A stretch of 64,000 bases of DNA from JBBATK01 sp044228285 (GCA_044228285.1 JBGAVD010000002.1:1-64000); one strand, 5' to 3'; counted from the stretch's first letter, positions 35,558 through 45,530 are shown. Notes: generated by a model not told the origin, from the sequence alone. Numbers and translations are program-made.

Positions 35558-36116
35558 AGTGAAGGCTGTTGATGTTTGCGGTCAATTTCCAATTGTACGT
35601 AGATCAACTCAAGAGATGTACACCGCAACATCATCAAAGTGATCTCACACTCCTCGATCATTGCCTTGTATACATGAAGCCGGAGAGACCTTTCGTTGTG
35701 GTGGTGAGGTGAGGAGCTTCGATGCTCTGAGAGTGCTTCCTGAATCTCCCCCCGGCTTCATGTTTCAAAGACAGTTCTCTTTCTCTACAAATCCAGTGCT
35801 AGAAATTCCGTTCCTGGCTATGTATTCCGTTCTATCCTGCGTTGCTGCCCCTTTTGGTGTGAAAAAACAGCGTTGCAAGTGTTAATAGCCGATTAACGAA
35901 TGTACTTTCTTTTTAGTTTCAAAATAATACTCAGGAAACCAAAAAAGTTTACACGGTTTCCAAACTAACACGATAGTACTTCCAGAGGCAAGAAAATTCT
36001 TTGTATGCTGAAAAAAAGTGCAGAGGGACTTGATAAATAAGACTAAACCGTCCTCAATACAATCCTCGTTCTGAGAGGAAAAACCGGCATATTGCACTAC
36101 ACCACTAAGGATGGGC
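35558..36116. other. Divergent control region with a long inverted repeat
   Basis: About 560 bases between the efflux operon (minus) and the protease gene (plus). It must hold both promoters. It contains the inverted repeat at 35672-35763. An open frame inside (35661-35885, plus) is chance sequence across the repeat. Confidence 0.55.
35672..35763. promoter_or_regulatory. Long-arm inverted repeat with internal hairpin (candidate regulatory RNA or binding site)
   Basis: ACATGAAGCCGG (35672-35683) and its exact inverse (35752-35763) enclose 68 bases. With a small bulge the stem extends through AGA/TCT. Inside lies GGAGC-TTCGAT-GCTCT, where a terminal pair is G-U on the plus strand. No T tract follows on either side. 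It lies 115 bases upstream of the efflux operon start and 350 bases upstream of the protease. No known riboswitch family was recognised. Confidence 0.4.
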
Positions 36117-39100
36117 ATGAGATTAGGTATTCTCGTTTTTTTGCTTGGTTGCGCTATACAGGCGCAACCTCAACGCCTCCTTCTCAAATTCGAGAAGCTG
36201 AGCGATGCGTATCTGTTTCAGGCGCAGACAGCAAATGTTCGTCCTTTAGTTCGCCTGAAAAGCGATCAAACTGCACCTTCGGTGCAGTCGGTGCAGAATG
36301 CCATTCAGGAGGAATGCGCGAAGTGGTGTATTGTGGTGTTGAAGGAGGGACAATCAGCAGACAGTGCTCTACGCGTGTTAAGCTCCCTGTATCGTCTTAG
36401 CTATGCCCATACACCGCATAGCCTTCGTCTTGAATCCTCGGTAGGGCTTGACTCTCTTCGTTCGCAACAATGGGCTCTAGACAAACTCAAAGCTGAACAA
36501 GTATGGAAGAAGTCAACAGGCAAGGGAGCGGTAGTCGCAATCATCGACACAGGAATAGAGTGGACGCATGAGGATCTTCAATCGCAGTTATGGATCAATG
36601 CCGCTGAAGACCTAAATCGCAACGGTCGCTTTGAAGCTTGGCCATACAATGAAAGAGTAAACGGTCTCAGTGGTGATATCGATAGCATAGACAACGACGC
36701 GAATGGATATGTGGATGACCTTATTGGATACAATTTTGTCGACCAAGCAATTGGTAATCTCGGCGATTGGTCCATACGCGATGCATACCCTTTTGATGAA
36801 CTTGGTCATGGGACAAACGTTGCGGGAGTCATAGCGGCTGCACATAACAATGTGCGTGGCGTAAGTGGTCTCGCCTATGATGCGAAGCTGATGACCTTGC
36901 GCGCTTTTGACCTTAGTGGGAACGCTGACGAAGATGATATCGCGTCTGCAGTACTCTATGCCACCAACAATGGAGCGCGTATCATCAATTGCAGTTTTGG
37001 AGATGTGATCCAATCACAGATGCTGCGTGATGTCATGTCGTACGCAGAAGCAAACAAGGTTCTTGTCGTGGCTTCGTCTGGTAATAGTGGTGGAGACGGC
37101 CCACACTTTCCGTCAGACTATCGTTCATGTATGAGTGTTGGGGCGAGTAGTGCTGAAGATAGACGAGCACTCTTTTCGTCATTCAATTCACAGTTGTCAC
37201 TGATCGCCCCTGGACAGGGCATCCTTACCACTGGTCTTAACAATTCTTACTTGACTGTTTCTGGTACCTCGTTCTCATCTCCGATAACGGCTGCAGCGGC
37301 TGCATTGTTGATCGAGCAAGACCCTGAGTTAAGTCCGAATGCACTGCGATCAATGCTTGAGATAAGCGCACAGGTTCTGGATAGCGTTCGGTGGAGTCCA
37401 CTAACAGGTGCTGGACGACTTGACGTATTGCGAGCTCTCGAGATTCAACAAAGCGGCGACGTACATCTCGCGCGTCCAGAAATGGATGCGACGATTGTTC
37501 GCAGTGCACAATCAACCTTCGATGTGTTGGGCAGTGTGAATGTTCCTATGATGTCTGAGTGGACACTAGAAATTGCAAACCTTGCTTCACCTACAACATG
37601 GACGATTCTCAAGCGCAGCTCTCAACGAGTGATCGACAGTGCCGTACTGTACTCTTTGGATCTTTCTACTCTCCGAGATAGTTCATATACTTTGCGAGTA
37701 GTTGCTCATTTGACAAATGGTCGGAGTCTTCAACGAAGTACCCGATTTCACATCCTGCCAAGTAGCTTGACAAGTCCGGAAGTGCAAGCCTATCCTATCT
37801 GGTTTAAAGGACAAAGGATGCTTGCCCTACAGCTACGCTGTGATCGCTACTGTACAATACAAGCCGAACTATCAACAAGTACACGAAAGAGCCTTCAGTC
37901 AAGTCAACATTTAGGACGTGACCACTTTCTTATGCTTTCCTGCGAAGGAATGAACGAGACTGCTGATGTACGTATTCGTGTTCGTTCCTCGGACGGAGAT
38001 ACCGTAGTCTTACAGGATGTTGTTGATGTGCAGAATGTTGAGGTTCAGGATACGTGTTTTACGAAAAAGTCCTTTGCGGGACCTCGATTGTACTTCAACG
38101 CGCAGTCATACGACAGTACTTTGCGACAAGTGTATGCTTCCGATCTATCCACTGAGCAACGCTCGCTTGGCGTGTTTGCTCTCAAGAACAATCGCATTGT
38201 AAAAGTTGACTCAAGTTCTCAGCCCTTGTTCACTCGCGGAGTCAGTAGATCCACAAATGATGCTAAAGCATATTGTCTAGCCTATGCTGGAGGCAATACC
38301 AGCCTCATTCAGTTGAACAACGAAGGCAAGTTCGGTCCTGTTGTATTTGGAGACAGTATCAGTCATACATTCTGGGCTACTCGATTCGCTGATGTGAACG
38401 CAGATGGATTAAGTGATATCATTGGATACAGATCTAGTCGCACTACAAGAGATAGTCTGGGTAGAAGCGTTGCTGCAAACGACGCAATGGAGGTCTATGC
38501 CGCCTCTGGCAACACATTCCGTTTCCTGGCCCAATCAGAGTTGCAGATGAGACCTGCTCCTTTTCGCAACACCACGAACTTTAGTGGACCAGGTTGTGCC
38601 GTCGGTGATTTTGATCGTGATGGAAATACTGAACTTGCTTTCTGCGATGCAAATGGCAGTATGCAAATAGCGGAGTATAAGAACAGTGAACTTCGTACAG
38701 AGAAGATCATTCAAAGCCAGCAGAGTGCGGACGCAGCATCAGAGTTCTGTACAGAGATTGATATTGATGGCGACGGAACTCCAGAGATTATCTATGGCTC
38801 AGCTGCATCTAGCTCTTTGAATTTTGATGCTGAGTATGATGCTAGTGTTTGGACATTTCATCTCTTGAAAAGTAGTGGACCAAACACGTACAAAGAAGTA
38901 TGGTCTGAGCACATCTACGGCTCTCGCTATGGAAAGCCATACTACAATGGCGTCTCGGCAGGACAACTCGACTCACGTCCGGGCGACGAACTCGTACTCT
39001 CACTGTTTCCTAACATCTACGTATTCAGCGTTGACGATAAAGGTAGTGCCATGAAGCCCATCTGGTATCACGACAATGTTTGGTCAACAGCTCCGCTTAT

Positions 39101-40376
39101 AGCAGATCTCGACGGAAACGGTAGAAATGAACTTGCGTTTAGTTCCTCAGCTTCGGATTCAAGTGAATGGTGGGAGTGGAGTCTACCATCGAGTGCCTTA
39201 GCGCCGCCAACGAACTTTCGACTTCGTGTGTTGTCTGACGATTCGCTCAGTTTGTATTGGGATGCAGACCCTGCTACGAAAGAGACAGTTGTTGAGTTGA
39301 AATGGCATCCGATCGGTCAGAATATCTCTCAACGTCTGAAAGCCTTTGTATCGGGCCGTGAGTTCCATATACCACGTCGCCCGGCTGGAATGGTCTATAC
39401 CATTCGTGGAGTCAATCATGCAACTGTTGCAGATAGCACGTTCGAGAATGCGAGTCGTCAGAAAGAATTCGTCTATGCGGGCGACATACGTGCTCTGAGT
39501 TGTATGGTGGACGTTGCGCAGCCTGAACTTTTACATGTGCAGTTCGGTGCTGCTGTTTCGCGTGCAGATATTCCTGTGTCTGCATGGAATGTGGTAGATG
39601 CGAGTGAGGGCATGATTTCAGTACTTAGTTCGAGTGTTGAGAGCGATTCCACGCTACTGCTGCGAATTCAACGGACGAGTTCGTCTGCCTTGAAACTTCG
39701 AGTACAATTGGACTCTGCGCTTATATACAATCAGCTACCACCTGTGTATGCAGATGTGATGTGCTCCGTAGCGGAGAAATCTGATAGTTGTTGTCGCTTT
39801 GGTTTTAGTCGCTTGCTCGCAAAAACACCATCCACAATACGCATTGAGTTTAGCGAGGCTGCGAGCAACAACGCGCTTGATCCAACGCAATACACCTGCA
39901 GCGCCGGGCTTGTGATCAAGTCCTTAGCCTTTGCAGATGCTGAGCAACGCATAATAGTTGTTGAGTTTGAAGACGCACAAGGGATGGGTGCTAGAGGTTT
40001 GATCTATAGTATTCGCGCACACGAGACGCTTTTGTCAAAGCGAGGAACTGCAATGGGTGCGGGGCCAGAATCCATACTGAGCTGGACTTTCTCAGCGAGT
40101 GACGCCTCAGAGATATTCGCATTTCCACAGCCCTTTAGCGTATCGCGAGATGGGATACTGCGATTTGCAGGTATTCCGCAAAACGCGACAGTAGCCATCA
40201 AGACTACTGAGGGAGTATTGATTGCTACACTTCGTCAACGTCTGGAAGATGGTGGACTGGAATGGCGACCTGCCGACGATGCCGGTTCACTGTTAAGCAG
40301 CGGAGTTTATATCTTCACTGTGCAGAGTGCTGATGGGTCTGAGTCTGATCCCTATACTTTTCTCTTCGCTCGCTAA
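36117..40376 (+). CDS. Secreted subtilisin-like (S8) protease with FG-GAP repeats
   Basis: A 1419-residue exported protein. Signal peptide about residues 1-18 (MRLGILVFLLGCAIQA). S8 domain: Asp at about 144 (VVAIIDTGIEW), His about 231 (GHGTNVAGVIAA), Ser about 385 (SGTSFSSPITAAAAALL), with the SSGNSGG oxyanion region. Later parts contain FG-GAP/VCBS-like motifs (FADVNADGLSDI, VGDFDRDGNTELAF, IDIDGDGTPEI, IADLDGNGRNELAF) and an FN3-like segment near residue 1030. The last 85 residues (FPQPFSVSRDGILRF to YTFLF) resemble a T9SS or FlgD-like sorting domain. The ATG at 36111 is a second possible start. TAATG couples it to the next gene. Confidence 0.93.
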   Translation: MRLGILVFLLGCAIQAQPQRLLLKFEKLSDAYLFQAQTANVRPLVRLKSDQTAPSVQSVQNAIQEECAKWCIVVLKEGQSADSALRVLSSLYRLSYAHTPHSLRLESSVGLDSLRSQQWALDKLKAEQVWKKSTGKGAVVAIIDTGIEWTHEDLQSQLWINAAEDLNRNGRFEAWPYNERVNGLSGDIDSIDNDANGYVDDLIGYNFVDQAIGNLGDWSIRDAYPFDELGHGTNVAGVIAAAHNNVRGVSGLAYDAKLMTLRAFDLSGNADEDDIASAVLYATNNGARIINCSFGDVIQSQMLRDVMSYAEANKVLVVASSGNSGGDGPHFPSDYRSCMSVGASSAEDRRALFSSFNSQLSLIAPGQGILTTGLNNSYLTVSGTSFSSPITAAAAALLIEQDPELSPNALRSMLEISAQVLDSVRWSPLTGAGRLDVLRALEIQQSGDVHLARPEMDATIVRSAQSTFDVLGSVNVPMMSEWTLEIANLASPTTWTILKRSSQRVIDSAVLYSLDLSTLRDSSYTLRVVAHLTNGRSLQRSTRFHILPSSLTSPEVQAYPIWFKGQRMLALQLRCDRYCTIQAELSTSTRKSLQSSQHLGRDHFLMLSCEGMNETADVRIRVRSSDGDTVVLQDVVDVQNVEVQDTCFTKKSFAGPRLYFNAQSYDSTLRQVYASDLSTEQRSLGVFALKNNRIVKVDSSSQPLFTRGVSRSTNDAKAYCLAYAGGNTSLIQLNNEGKFGPVVFGDSISHTFWATRFADVNADGLSDIIGYRSSRTTRDSLGRSVAANDAMEVYAASGNTFRFLAQSELQMRPAPFRNTTNFSGPGCAVGDFDRDGNTELAFCDANGSMQIAEYKNSELRTEKIIQSQQSADAASEFCTEIDIDGDGTPEIIYGSAASSSLNFDAEYDASVWTFHLLKSSGPNTYKEVWSEHIYGSRYGKPYYNGVSAGQLDSRPGDELVLSLFPNIYVFSVDDKGSAMKPIWYHDNVWSTAPLIADLDGNGRNELAFSSSASDSSEWWEWSLPSSALAPPTNFRLRVLSDDSLSLYWDADPATKETVVELKWHPIGQNISQRLKAFVSGREFHIPRRPAGMVYTIRGVNHATVADSTFENASRQKEFVYAGDIRALSCMVDVAQPELLHVQFGAAVSRADIPVSAWNVVDASEGMISVLSSSVESDSTLLLRIQRTSSSALKLRVQLDSALIYNQLPPVYADVMCSVAEKSDSCCRFGFSRLLAKTPSTIRIEFSEAASNNALDPTQYTCSAGLVIKSLAFADAEQRIIVVEFEDAQGMGARGLIYSIRAHETLLSKRGTAMGAGPESILSWTFSASDASEIFAFPQPFSVSRDGILRFAGIPQNATVAIKTTEGVLIATLRQRLEDGGLEWRPADDAGSLLSSGVYIFTVQSADGSESDPYTFLFAR

Positions 40377-41281
40377 TGCTGCTCCACAAGTACTTCATGG
40401 TACTATTTGTTATGGCAGGCATGAGCTCTCGTGTCGCTGCAGATAGCGCAGACACCCTTGCGTCCGACTCTTCACGGATTGTGCCTTGGCGCTTTGGTGC
40501 AGTCTGCACTGTAGTTGGGGGAGCTGTCATCGCTTCGCAAATCCAACAGTCTTCGCTCTACTGGTCAGACAAAAGCAGTTTCTACACCAATAGTTACGAT
40601 GATTGGCAGTACGCAAATGGAGCTGACAAGTTTGGCCATGCGCTTGCCAGCAACTTGTTGAGTGTAGGTCTTAGCGAAGCACTAGAGTGGAGTGGCGTTG
40701 ACACGACTACTTCGGTATGGACAGGCTTTGCTTTTGCCATGCTCCACCAGACGCTCGTAGAACTTCGAGATGGATACTCGAAAGGCAAAGACGGTGTCTT
40801 TGCACCTTACCTTGGCTTTAGTTGGGCTGACATGGGTGCTAATACGATTGGCGCTTCGTTAACTCTTGCTCAGCACTATTTACCAACAGCAAAGAACATC
40901 CGTCTGAAGTACTCACTCAAGGCCTCTGATGTATATCGCAAGGGTGGTTACTATAGTTCGATTATGAATGACTATGAAAGTGAGTATCACTGGTTGAGTG
41001 TACCTGTATATGACTATTTAGGTCATGCAGCACGGAAGTACTGGACGCCATACCTGAACTTCGCGATTGGACACTCTGTCAAGGGTATCGTTGACGCTCC
41101 TTCGCACTATACGTACAGTGGTCAGCACTGCTGGTATCTCTCACTCGACTTCAATCTCGAAGCACTCCCTGGCGATGCGAGCTGGTGGCGTACTCTTAAA
41201 CGTATGCTCAACTTTTATAAGCTGCCTGCACCATGTGTTCAAGTATATCCTAACGTGGTCTGGTATGGTTTGCGTTTGTAG
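40376..41281 (+). CDS. DUF2279 (YfiM-like) envelope protein
   Basis: A 301-residue protein with a probable signal peptide (residues 1-22) and the DUF2279 core: ADKFGHALASNLLS and the strictly kept DGYSKGKDGVFAPYLGFSWADMGANTIGA. The rest is rich in aromatic residues like outer-membrane strands. The family is unnamed; some members are lipoproteins, but no lipobox is seen here. Its ATG shares an A with the protease stop (TAATG), so it is co-translated with the protease. A role in protease display or folding is a guess. Confidence 0.88.
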   Translation: MLLHKYFMVLFVMAGMSSRVAADSADTLASDSSRIVPWRFGAVCTVVGGAVIASQIQQSSLYWSDKSSFYTNSYDDWQYANGADKFGHALASNLLSVGLSEALEWSGVDTTTSVWTGFAFAMLHQTLVELRDGYSKGKDGVFAPYLGFSWADMGANTIGASLTLAQHYLPTAKNIRLKYSLKASDVYRKGGYYSSIMNDYESEYHWLSVPVYDYLGHAARKYWTPYLNFAIGHSVKGIVDAPSHYTYSGQHCWYLSLDFNLEALPGDASWWRTLKRMLNFYKLPAPCVQVYPNVVWYGLRL

Positions 41282-41342
41282 TATACTCCGCGGTCGTGCA
41301 AGCTGCCTTTGCATAAGAGTGCGGAAGGGTGAGTCGGTGGCT

Positions 41343-43301
41343 TTACAAAGTCTTTCGTAAGCTAAGTATCATGTTTGGTACCGTGCGTATGCGAACATTA
41401 TTCGCATACTGCAGCTCGTACCATCCGCTGAAATACAGTCGAGTGCTCTTGTTCAGTTGAAGGTTTAGTAGACATTCAGGACCGATGGAGCGACGGAGAC
41501 TATTATTAAGATCGCGTTGAAGTAAGTTCTCTTGTGACAGAGCGTACCATCGCGCGCCGCCGCCCAAAGTAATGTCTGGATGTACTCTCAAGTTCAGCAT
41601 CAGTTGCAGGAACTGCTCGTAGTTCCGACTTTGTGGCAACTCAGCAAATGATGCCCAATACAATTCACCTCGTTCGAAGTATCGCAGATACACTCGCGCA
41701 TCGGCATACACGCTCATACTCAACGGTACAGTAATCGAGTCTCTGTACGAAACCTGACGAAAGGAGAAGCTCGAGGGAACGCCGGCTTTGCCTTCAAAGT
41801 CATATACGGCATACTGAGCGAGGATTTCGAACACCGGGCTCATGTGCAGAAAGGAACTTGTCCACTCAATGGATGGACTAAACTGTAGTATGCGATTCCA
41901 AGAGTTCAGAGCGCTACGTTGTGCCTTGAGATATACCAAGTGATTGAGTTGAACACGGGCACTCAGATTCACACGAAGTGACTCATGGAAGCGATGCCCA
42001 TAACTTAAACCCAATTGTTCGTTGAGCTCATCTCGATCGTCATCGTTAGTGGAGCTAGGAGTATCGTAACGCAAGATGGACGCCGAACCAACTGCAGAAA
42101 GCGTGTCGTTGCTACTCATTTCCCAAACCGAACGTAGTGATATCTGCGAACGTGACATAGCGTTGTCGCGTATGCGTTCTTGTTGCTGCAGTGTATCGAG
42201 CTGAGCACTGCTCAGCTCTTCGAAATTGCGTTGAGCTGTATTCTGTTCGTCACGAGTATTCATGATCACGTTCAGTTCATGTCGCTGATGATCTAAACGC
42301 CATATCAACATTGCAGTCCCCGTAAAGCTCACCTCAATCAAGTCTCTACTCACTGCAGTTCCCGGAGCAGACATCACCATATCTTTAAACGAGCGTCCAA
42401 TGTCAGATTGCGAGAACCCGAGTCGCATGGTTGCAAAAAGAGAGTTCGTAATGCTAAAAAGAAGGTCTGCATCGAGGCTTAAACGACGCTCAAGACGTGA
42501 TTCGATAAGCATCGTACTTGTAGTGTCAGACAGAATCTGGGTATACCAATCTCGATTCAACGAGCGGTAGTTTACATTGAGGTGTAAGGCATTAGCTGCA
42601 TCAAAGTCACGTTCCAAATGAAGTGCCGCATCAATATCCCCGTTTGTGCGGCGTGGAAAGATACTGAACTCAGAGTGCAATCGAGATCCAAGACGAAATT
42701 GCTCAAGATCAATGTTTGCGGCCAACGCATTCACGCGGAATATTCCACCGTTGTCCTGCGTACTGAGGAGCTTGTTAGACTCAGCTCCTACTTGCGCTTC
42801 AATCCACTGCGTTGAGTCGACAACATAGCGGCTACCAATTGCGAGATTCGCACGGGTGAGAGAGGACAAACCAATTGCCCGTGAATCGCGCGATACCTGC
42901 AGGTCACTTTGAACTACTGGTTGAACTTCCTCCAACTGACTTGCTCTGTAGTGCAGACTAAAACTCTCGTCGTCGCGAAAGGTTCCGGCGCTTGAACGAA
43001 TAGTTGAACCGCGATAGAGTTGTCGGAGGGTGATCATGCCAAACGAGCTTCGCTGCATGAGATCTGCGTCTGCATGAAAGAGATAGGTGCTGGCGAGTTT
43101 TGTAGTGCCAAACTGGATTTGGTTGCCTGTTGCTGAACTTGTGGAATCGGATTGTTGTACGGTACTTAACAACTGCGCTTGAACTGAACTACAAAAGCAC
43201 AACGATAACACGATGCAGCTTAACAAAAGCCATCGGGTGAAGTGCAACAGTGGAAACAACGCCAACATTGCGGCCTGAGGAATCATCCTGGAACTGCGCA
43301 T
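41343..43301 (-). CDS. Large outer-membrane beta-barrel protein, unknown
   Basis: A 652-residue protein with a long signal peptide (residues 1-43, with LLLSCIVLSLCFCSSVQAQ near its end) and then alternating strands typical of an outer-membrane barrel of about 20 or more strands (for example RLSLDADLLFSITNSLFATMRLGF, LHMSPVFEILAQYAVYDFEG). No TonB plug or OmpA domain. AGAGGTG precedes the ATG at 43301. It follows the permease genes by 15 bases and is probably in the same operon. The family is not recognised. It could be a porin-like partner of the transporter. Confidence 0.85.
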   Translation of the reverse strand: MRSSRMIPQAAMLALFPLLHFTRWLLLSCIVLSLCFCSSVQAQLLSTVQQSDSTSSATGNQIQFGTTKLASTYLFHADADLMQRSSFGMITLRQLYRGSTIRSSAGTFRDDESFSLHYRASQLEEVQPVVQSDLQVSRDSRAIGLSSLTRANLAIGSRYVVDSTQWIEAQVGAESNKLLSTQDNGGIFRVNALAANIDLEQFRLGSRLHSEFSIFPRRTNGDIDAALHLERDFDAANALHLNVNYRSLNRDWYTQILSDTTSTMLIESRLERRLSLDADLLFSITNSLFATMRLGFSQSDIGRSFKDMVMSAPGTAVSRDLIEVSFTGTAMLIWRLDHQRHELNVIMNTRDEQNTAQRNFEELSSAQLDTLQQQERIRDNAMSRSQISLRSVWEMSSNDTLSAVGSASILRYDTPSSTNDDDRDELNEQLGLSYGHRFHESLRVNLSARVQLNHLVYLKAQRSALNSWNRILQFSPSIEWTSSFLHMSPVFEILAQYAVYDFEGKAGVPSSFSFRQVSYRDSITVPLSMSVYADARVYLRYFERGELYWASFAELPQSRNYEQFLQLMLNLRVHPDITLGGGARWYALSQENLLQRDLNNSLRRSIGPECLLNLQLNKSTRLYFSGWYELQYANNVRIRTVPNMILSLRKTL

Positions 43302-43316
43302 GTGGCACCTCTGAGT

Positions 43317-44360
43317 TTAACTTCGTAAGCGAGGGTCAGTTGCATCTCGTAAGGCATCGCCAATGAGGTTGTATGCGCTCACCGTGATGAAGATCATAAT
43401 GCCAGGAAAAGTAGCAAGCCACCACATGTTGACGAAACCACGTGAACGTGCGAGTAGAGAGCCCCAAGTGATGACTGTTGGCGGTACACCAAATCCGAGA
43501 TAACTCAGAGTCGATTCAATTAGAATTGCGCTCGCAATACCAAAGGCTGCGCTTACCAAGACTGGACCTATAGAGTTCGGTAGTACGTGCTGAAAGATGA
43601 TGCGAAACTTGCTGAAGCCAAGGGCTTCGGCAGCTTGTATGAACTCCATGTTCCGAACTCTCAAAACTTCGGCGCGGATCAAACGCGCAATGCCTGTCCA
43701 ACTAGTTAAACCAATGACGGTCATAATGAGGAGCAAACGACCATCAGTGATAGTGTCTTGAGTCATGGCGACAACCGTGATCACTAGAAAGAAGGTAGGT
43801 AAGGAGATGAAAATCTCGATCAAACGAGAAATGATAATGTCTATCCATCCACCAAAGTACCCAGCAATCGCTCCTAATGCGATGCCGATGATGAGGGCTA
43901 TGCCCATAGCGATAAATCCGATCGATAGAGCATAGCGCGAACCATGAATGATACCTGCTAGGACATCCCTACCGATATCATCTGTTCCAAGCCAATGCTG
44001 AGCACTTAAGCGCTGGTCCTTGCCTTTGATGGCAAGCTTGTCAACGGTCGACATAGAGTACGGCACTGGAGCACGTAATACCCATGCATAGGTTGCCTGC
44101 TTCCAATCAGTCTGCTGCTCATCCTCAGACCAGCGGGCGAGACCCATTGAAACTGCGTATGACTTAGCAATAGGGAAAACAACGCGATCATTGTAGGATG
44201 CCATTATGGGCTTGTCGTTGGCAAGGAAGTCTGCAAACAACGCAATGACCGCAAGCGCTGCAACTGCATACACGGAGATCAATCCCAACTTGTGCTTGCG
44301 AAACTGACGACGCACATATGCGCCATACTTTTCACTCTGTGCTGTGTTTGCGGTGCTCAT
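43317..44360 (-). CDS. ABC transporter permease, OppC/YejE type
   Basis: A 347-residue permease with six membrane segments, the ABC coupling loop as EALGFSKFRIIFQHVLPNS (about residues 240-258), and WLGTDDIGRDVLAGIIHG before TM2. Between TM1 and TM2 lies an enlarged periplasmic part (about 50-120, with PVPYSMSTVDK), the pattern of YejE-type permeases that import microcin C or peptides. It is one half of a membrane pair with the next gene upstream, whose stop it overlaps by four bases. Confidence 0.93.
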   Translation of the reverse strand: MSTANTAQSEKYGAYVRRQFRKHKLGLISVYAVAALAVIALFADFLANDKPIMASYNDRVVFPIAKSYAVSMGLARWSEDEQQTDWKQATYAWVLRAPVPYSMSTVDKLAIKGKDQRLSAQHWLGTDDIGRDVLAGIIHGSRYALSIGFIAMGIALIIGIALGAIAGYFGGWIDIIISRLIEIFISLPTFFLVITVVAMTQDTITDGRLLLIMTVIGLTSWTGIARLIRAEVLRVRNMEFIQAAEALGFSKFRIIFQHVLPNSIGPVLVSAAFGIASAILIESTLSYLGFGVPPTVITWGSLLARSRGFVNMWWLATFPGIMIFITVSAYNLIGDALRDATDPRLRS

Positions 44361-45364
44361 GATTTGCGGGAGAATGCAATACGTGGATCAACAATTGAAT
44401 ACAAAACGTCCGAAACGAGAATGCCGACAAGGGTAAGGACAGCGCCGATCGTAAAGACTGCCATAATCATTGGGTAGTCACGAGCCACGAGTGCTCCATA
44501 CGAGAGTGAACCTAAACCAGGGATCGAGAACGTTTGCTCAATAACAACGCTTCCGCCTACAAGTGCCGGTATGATTCCAGCTAGGAGTGTAATGATTGGA
44601 AGCAATGAGTTTCGTAAGGTGTGTTTGAAAATGACGCTGCGTTCAGAAAGACCTTTCGCTCTTGCTGTACGAATGTAATCTTGTCGAATAGTCTCGAGCA
44701 TTGCACTTCTCATCTGTCTCGACAAAAACGCAAAGTTGCCATAAGAGTACAGCATCATCGGTAGAACCCAGTGCCAGGCTACATCAGCCATGCGTTGCGA
44801 GCTCGACATGACCTCCGCACGATAACTGTGGAGACCGTGGTTCGGAAACATGTAGAGATATTCGGGATTGCAAAGGAAGGTGAGGCTGAGCTGCGAAATC
44901 CATACGATGGGGAGCGAGTACAACGCGAACATCCCGAAACCTGCCGCACGATCGAAGAAGGCTCCTTGATACTTCGCCGAATAGATGCCTAATGGGATGG
45001 CAATGAGATAGGCAATAAAGATTGCCATGATGTTCATACTCATTGTCACAGGTAAACGCTCTGAAATCTTCTCTATGACTGGTCTGTTATCCTGGAACGA
45101 TTTGCCGAAATCCAATCGAACCATGTCACCCAACCACAACACATACTGCGTAAATACTGGCTTGTCCAAGCGCATTTGCTTGCGCCACTGCTCAATGGAT
45201 TTTTTACTCACTACGGAGCGTTGTGATTGCCCCTCTCCACCAATGCCAGCTTTGAGTGCCGCAGGGTCACCAGGAGCCAAGCGCGTGAGCGCAAAGGCTA
45301 TCAAGGTGATGGCAAGAAGGGTTGGTACGAAGAGGACGATACGACGAAAGATATACTGCAGCAT
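44357..45364 (-). CDS. ABC transporter permease, OppB/YejB type
   Basis: A 335-residue permease with six membrane segments, the start YIFRRIVLFVPTLLAITLIAFAL typical of OppB/DppB, and the coupling loop ARAKGLSERSVIFKHTLRNSLLPI (about residues 235-258). With the OppC-type partner it would form the channel of a peptide or microcin importer. Neither ATPase nor substrate-binding protein lies within the window. Start ATG at 45364; a TTG at 45415 would add 17 residues lacking support. Same operon as oppC-like and barrel genes. Confidence 0.93.
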   Translation of the reverse strand: MLQYIFRRIVLFVPTLLAITLIAFALTRLAPGDPAALKAGIGGEGQSQRSVVSKKSIEQWRKQMRLDKPVFTQYVLWLGDMVRLDFGKSFQDNRPVIEKISERLPVTMSMNIMAIFIAYLIAIPLGIYSAKYQGAFFDRAAGFGMFALYSLPIVWISQLSLTFLCNPEYLYMFPNHGLHSYRAEVMSSSQRMADVAWHWVLPMMLYSYGNFAFLSRQMRSAMLETIRQDYIRTARAKGLSERSVIFKHTLRNSLLPIITLLAGIIPALVGGSVVIEQTFSIPGLGSLSYGALVARDYPMIMAVFTIGAVLTLVGILVSDVLYSIVDPRIAFSRKS

Positions 45365-45530
45365 GCGATTGGAGCTTTTGCGTGAGTCGAATTCCTTGGT
45401 TGAGCACTTCACCAAGCATACAGAGCAAACTATACCAGATCATGATACAGACTTTCTGAGATTCATTGGCTTCATGAAGCGCGTGGCAAGTTACGCAGGC
45501 AGCATCTGCTTAGCAACAGAGAATACGAAG

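Noticed and set aside
35672..35763. Glycine riboswitch
   Set aside because: The GGAGAGACC word is suggestive, but the conserved GCCGAAGGAGCAA core is missing and no glycine gene follows.
35661..35885. 74-residue plus-strand frame over the inverted repeat
   Set aside because: Spans the structured element; no ribosome site and no coding character.
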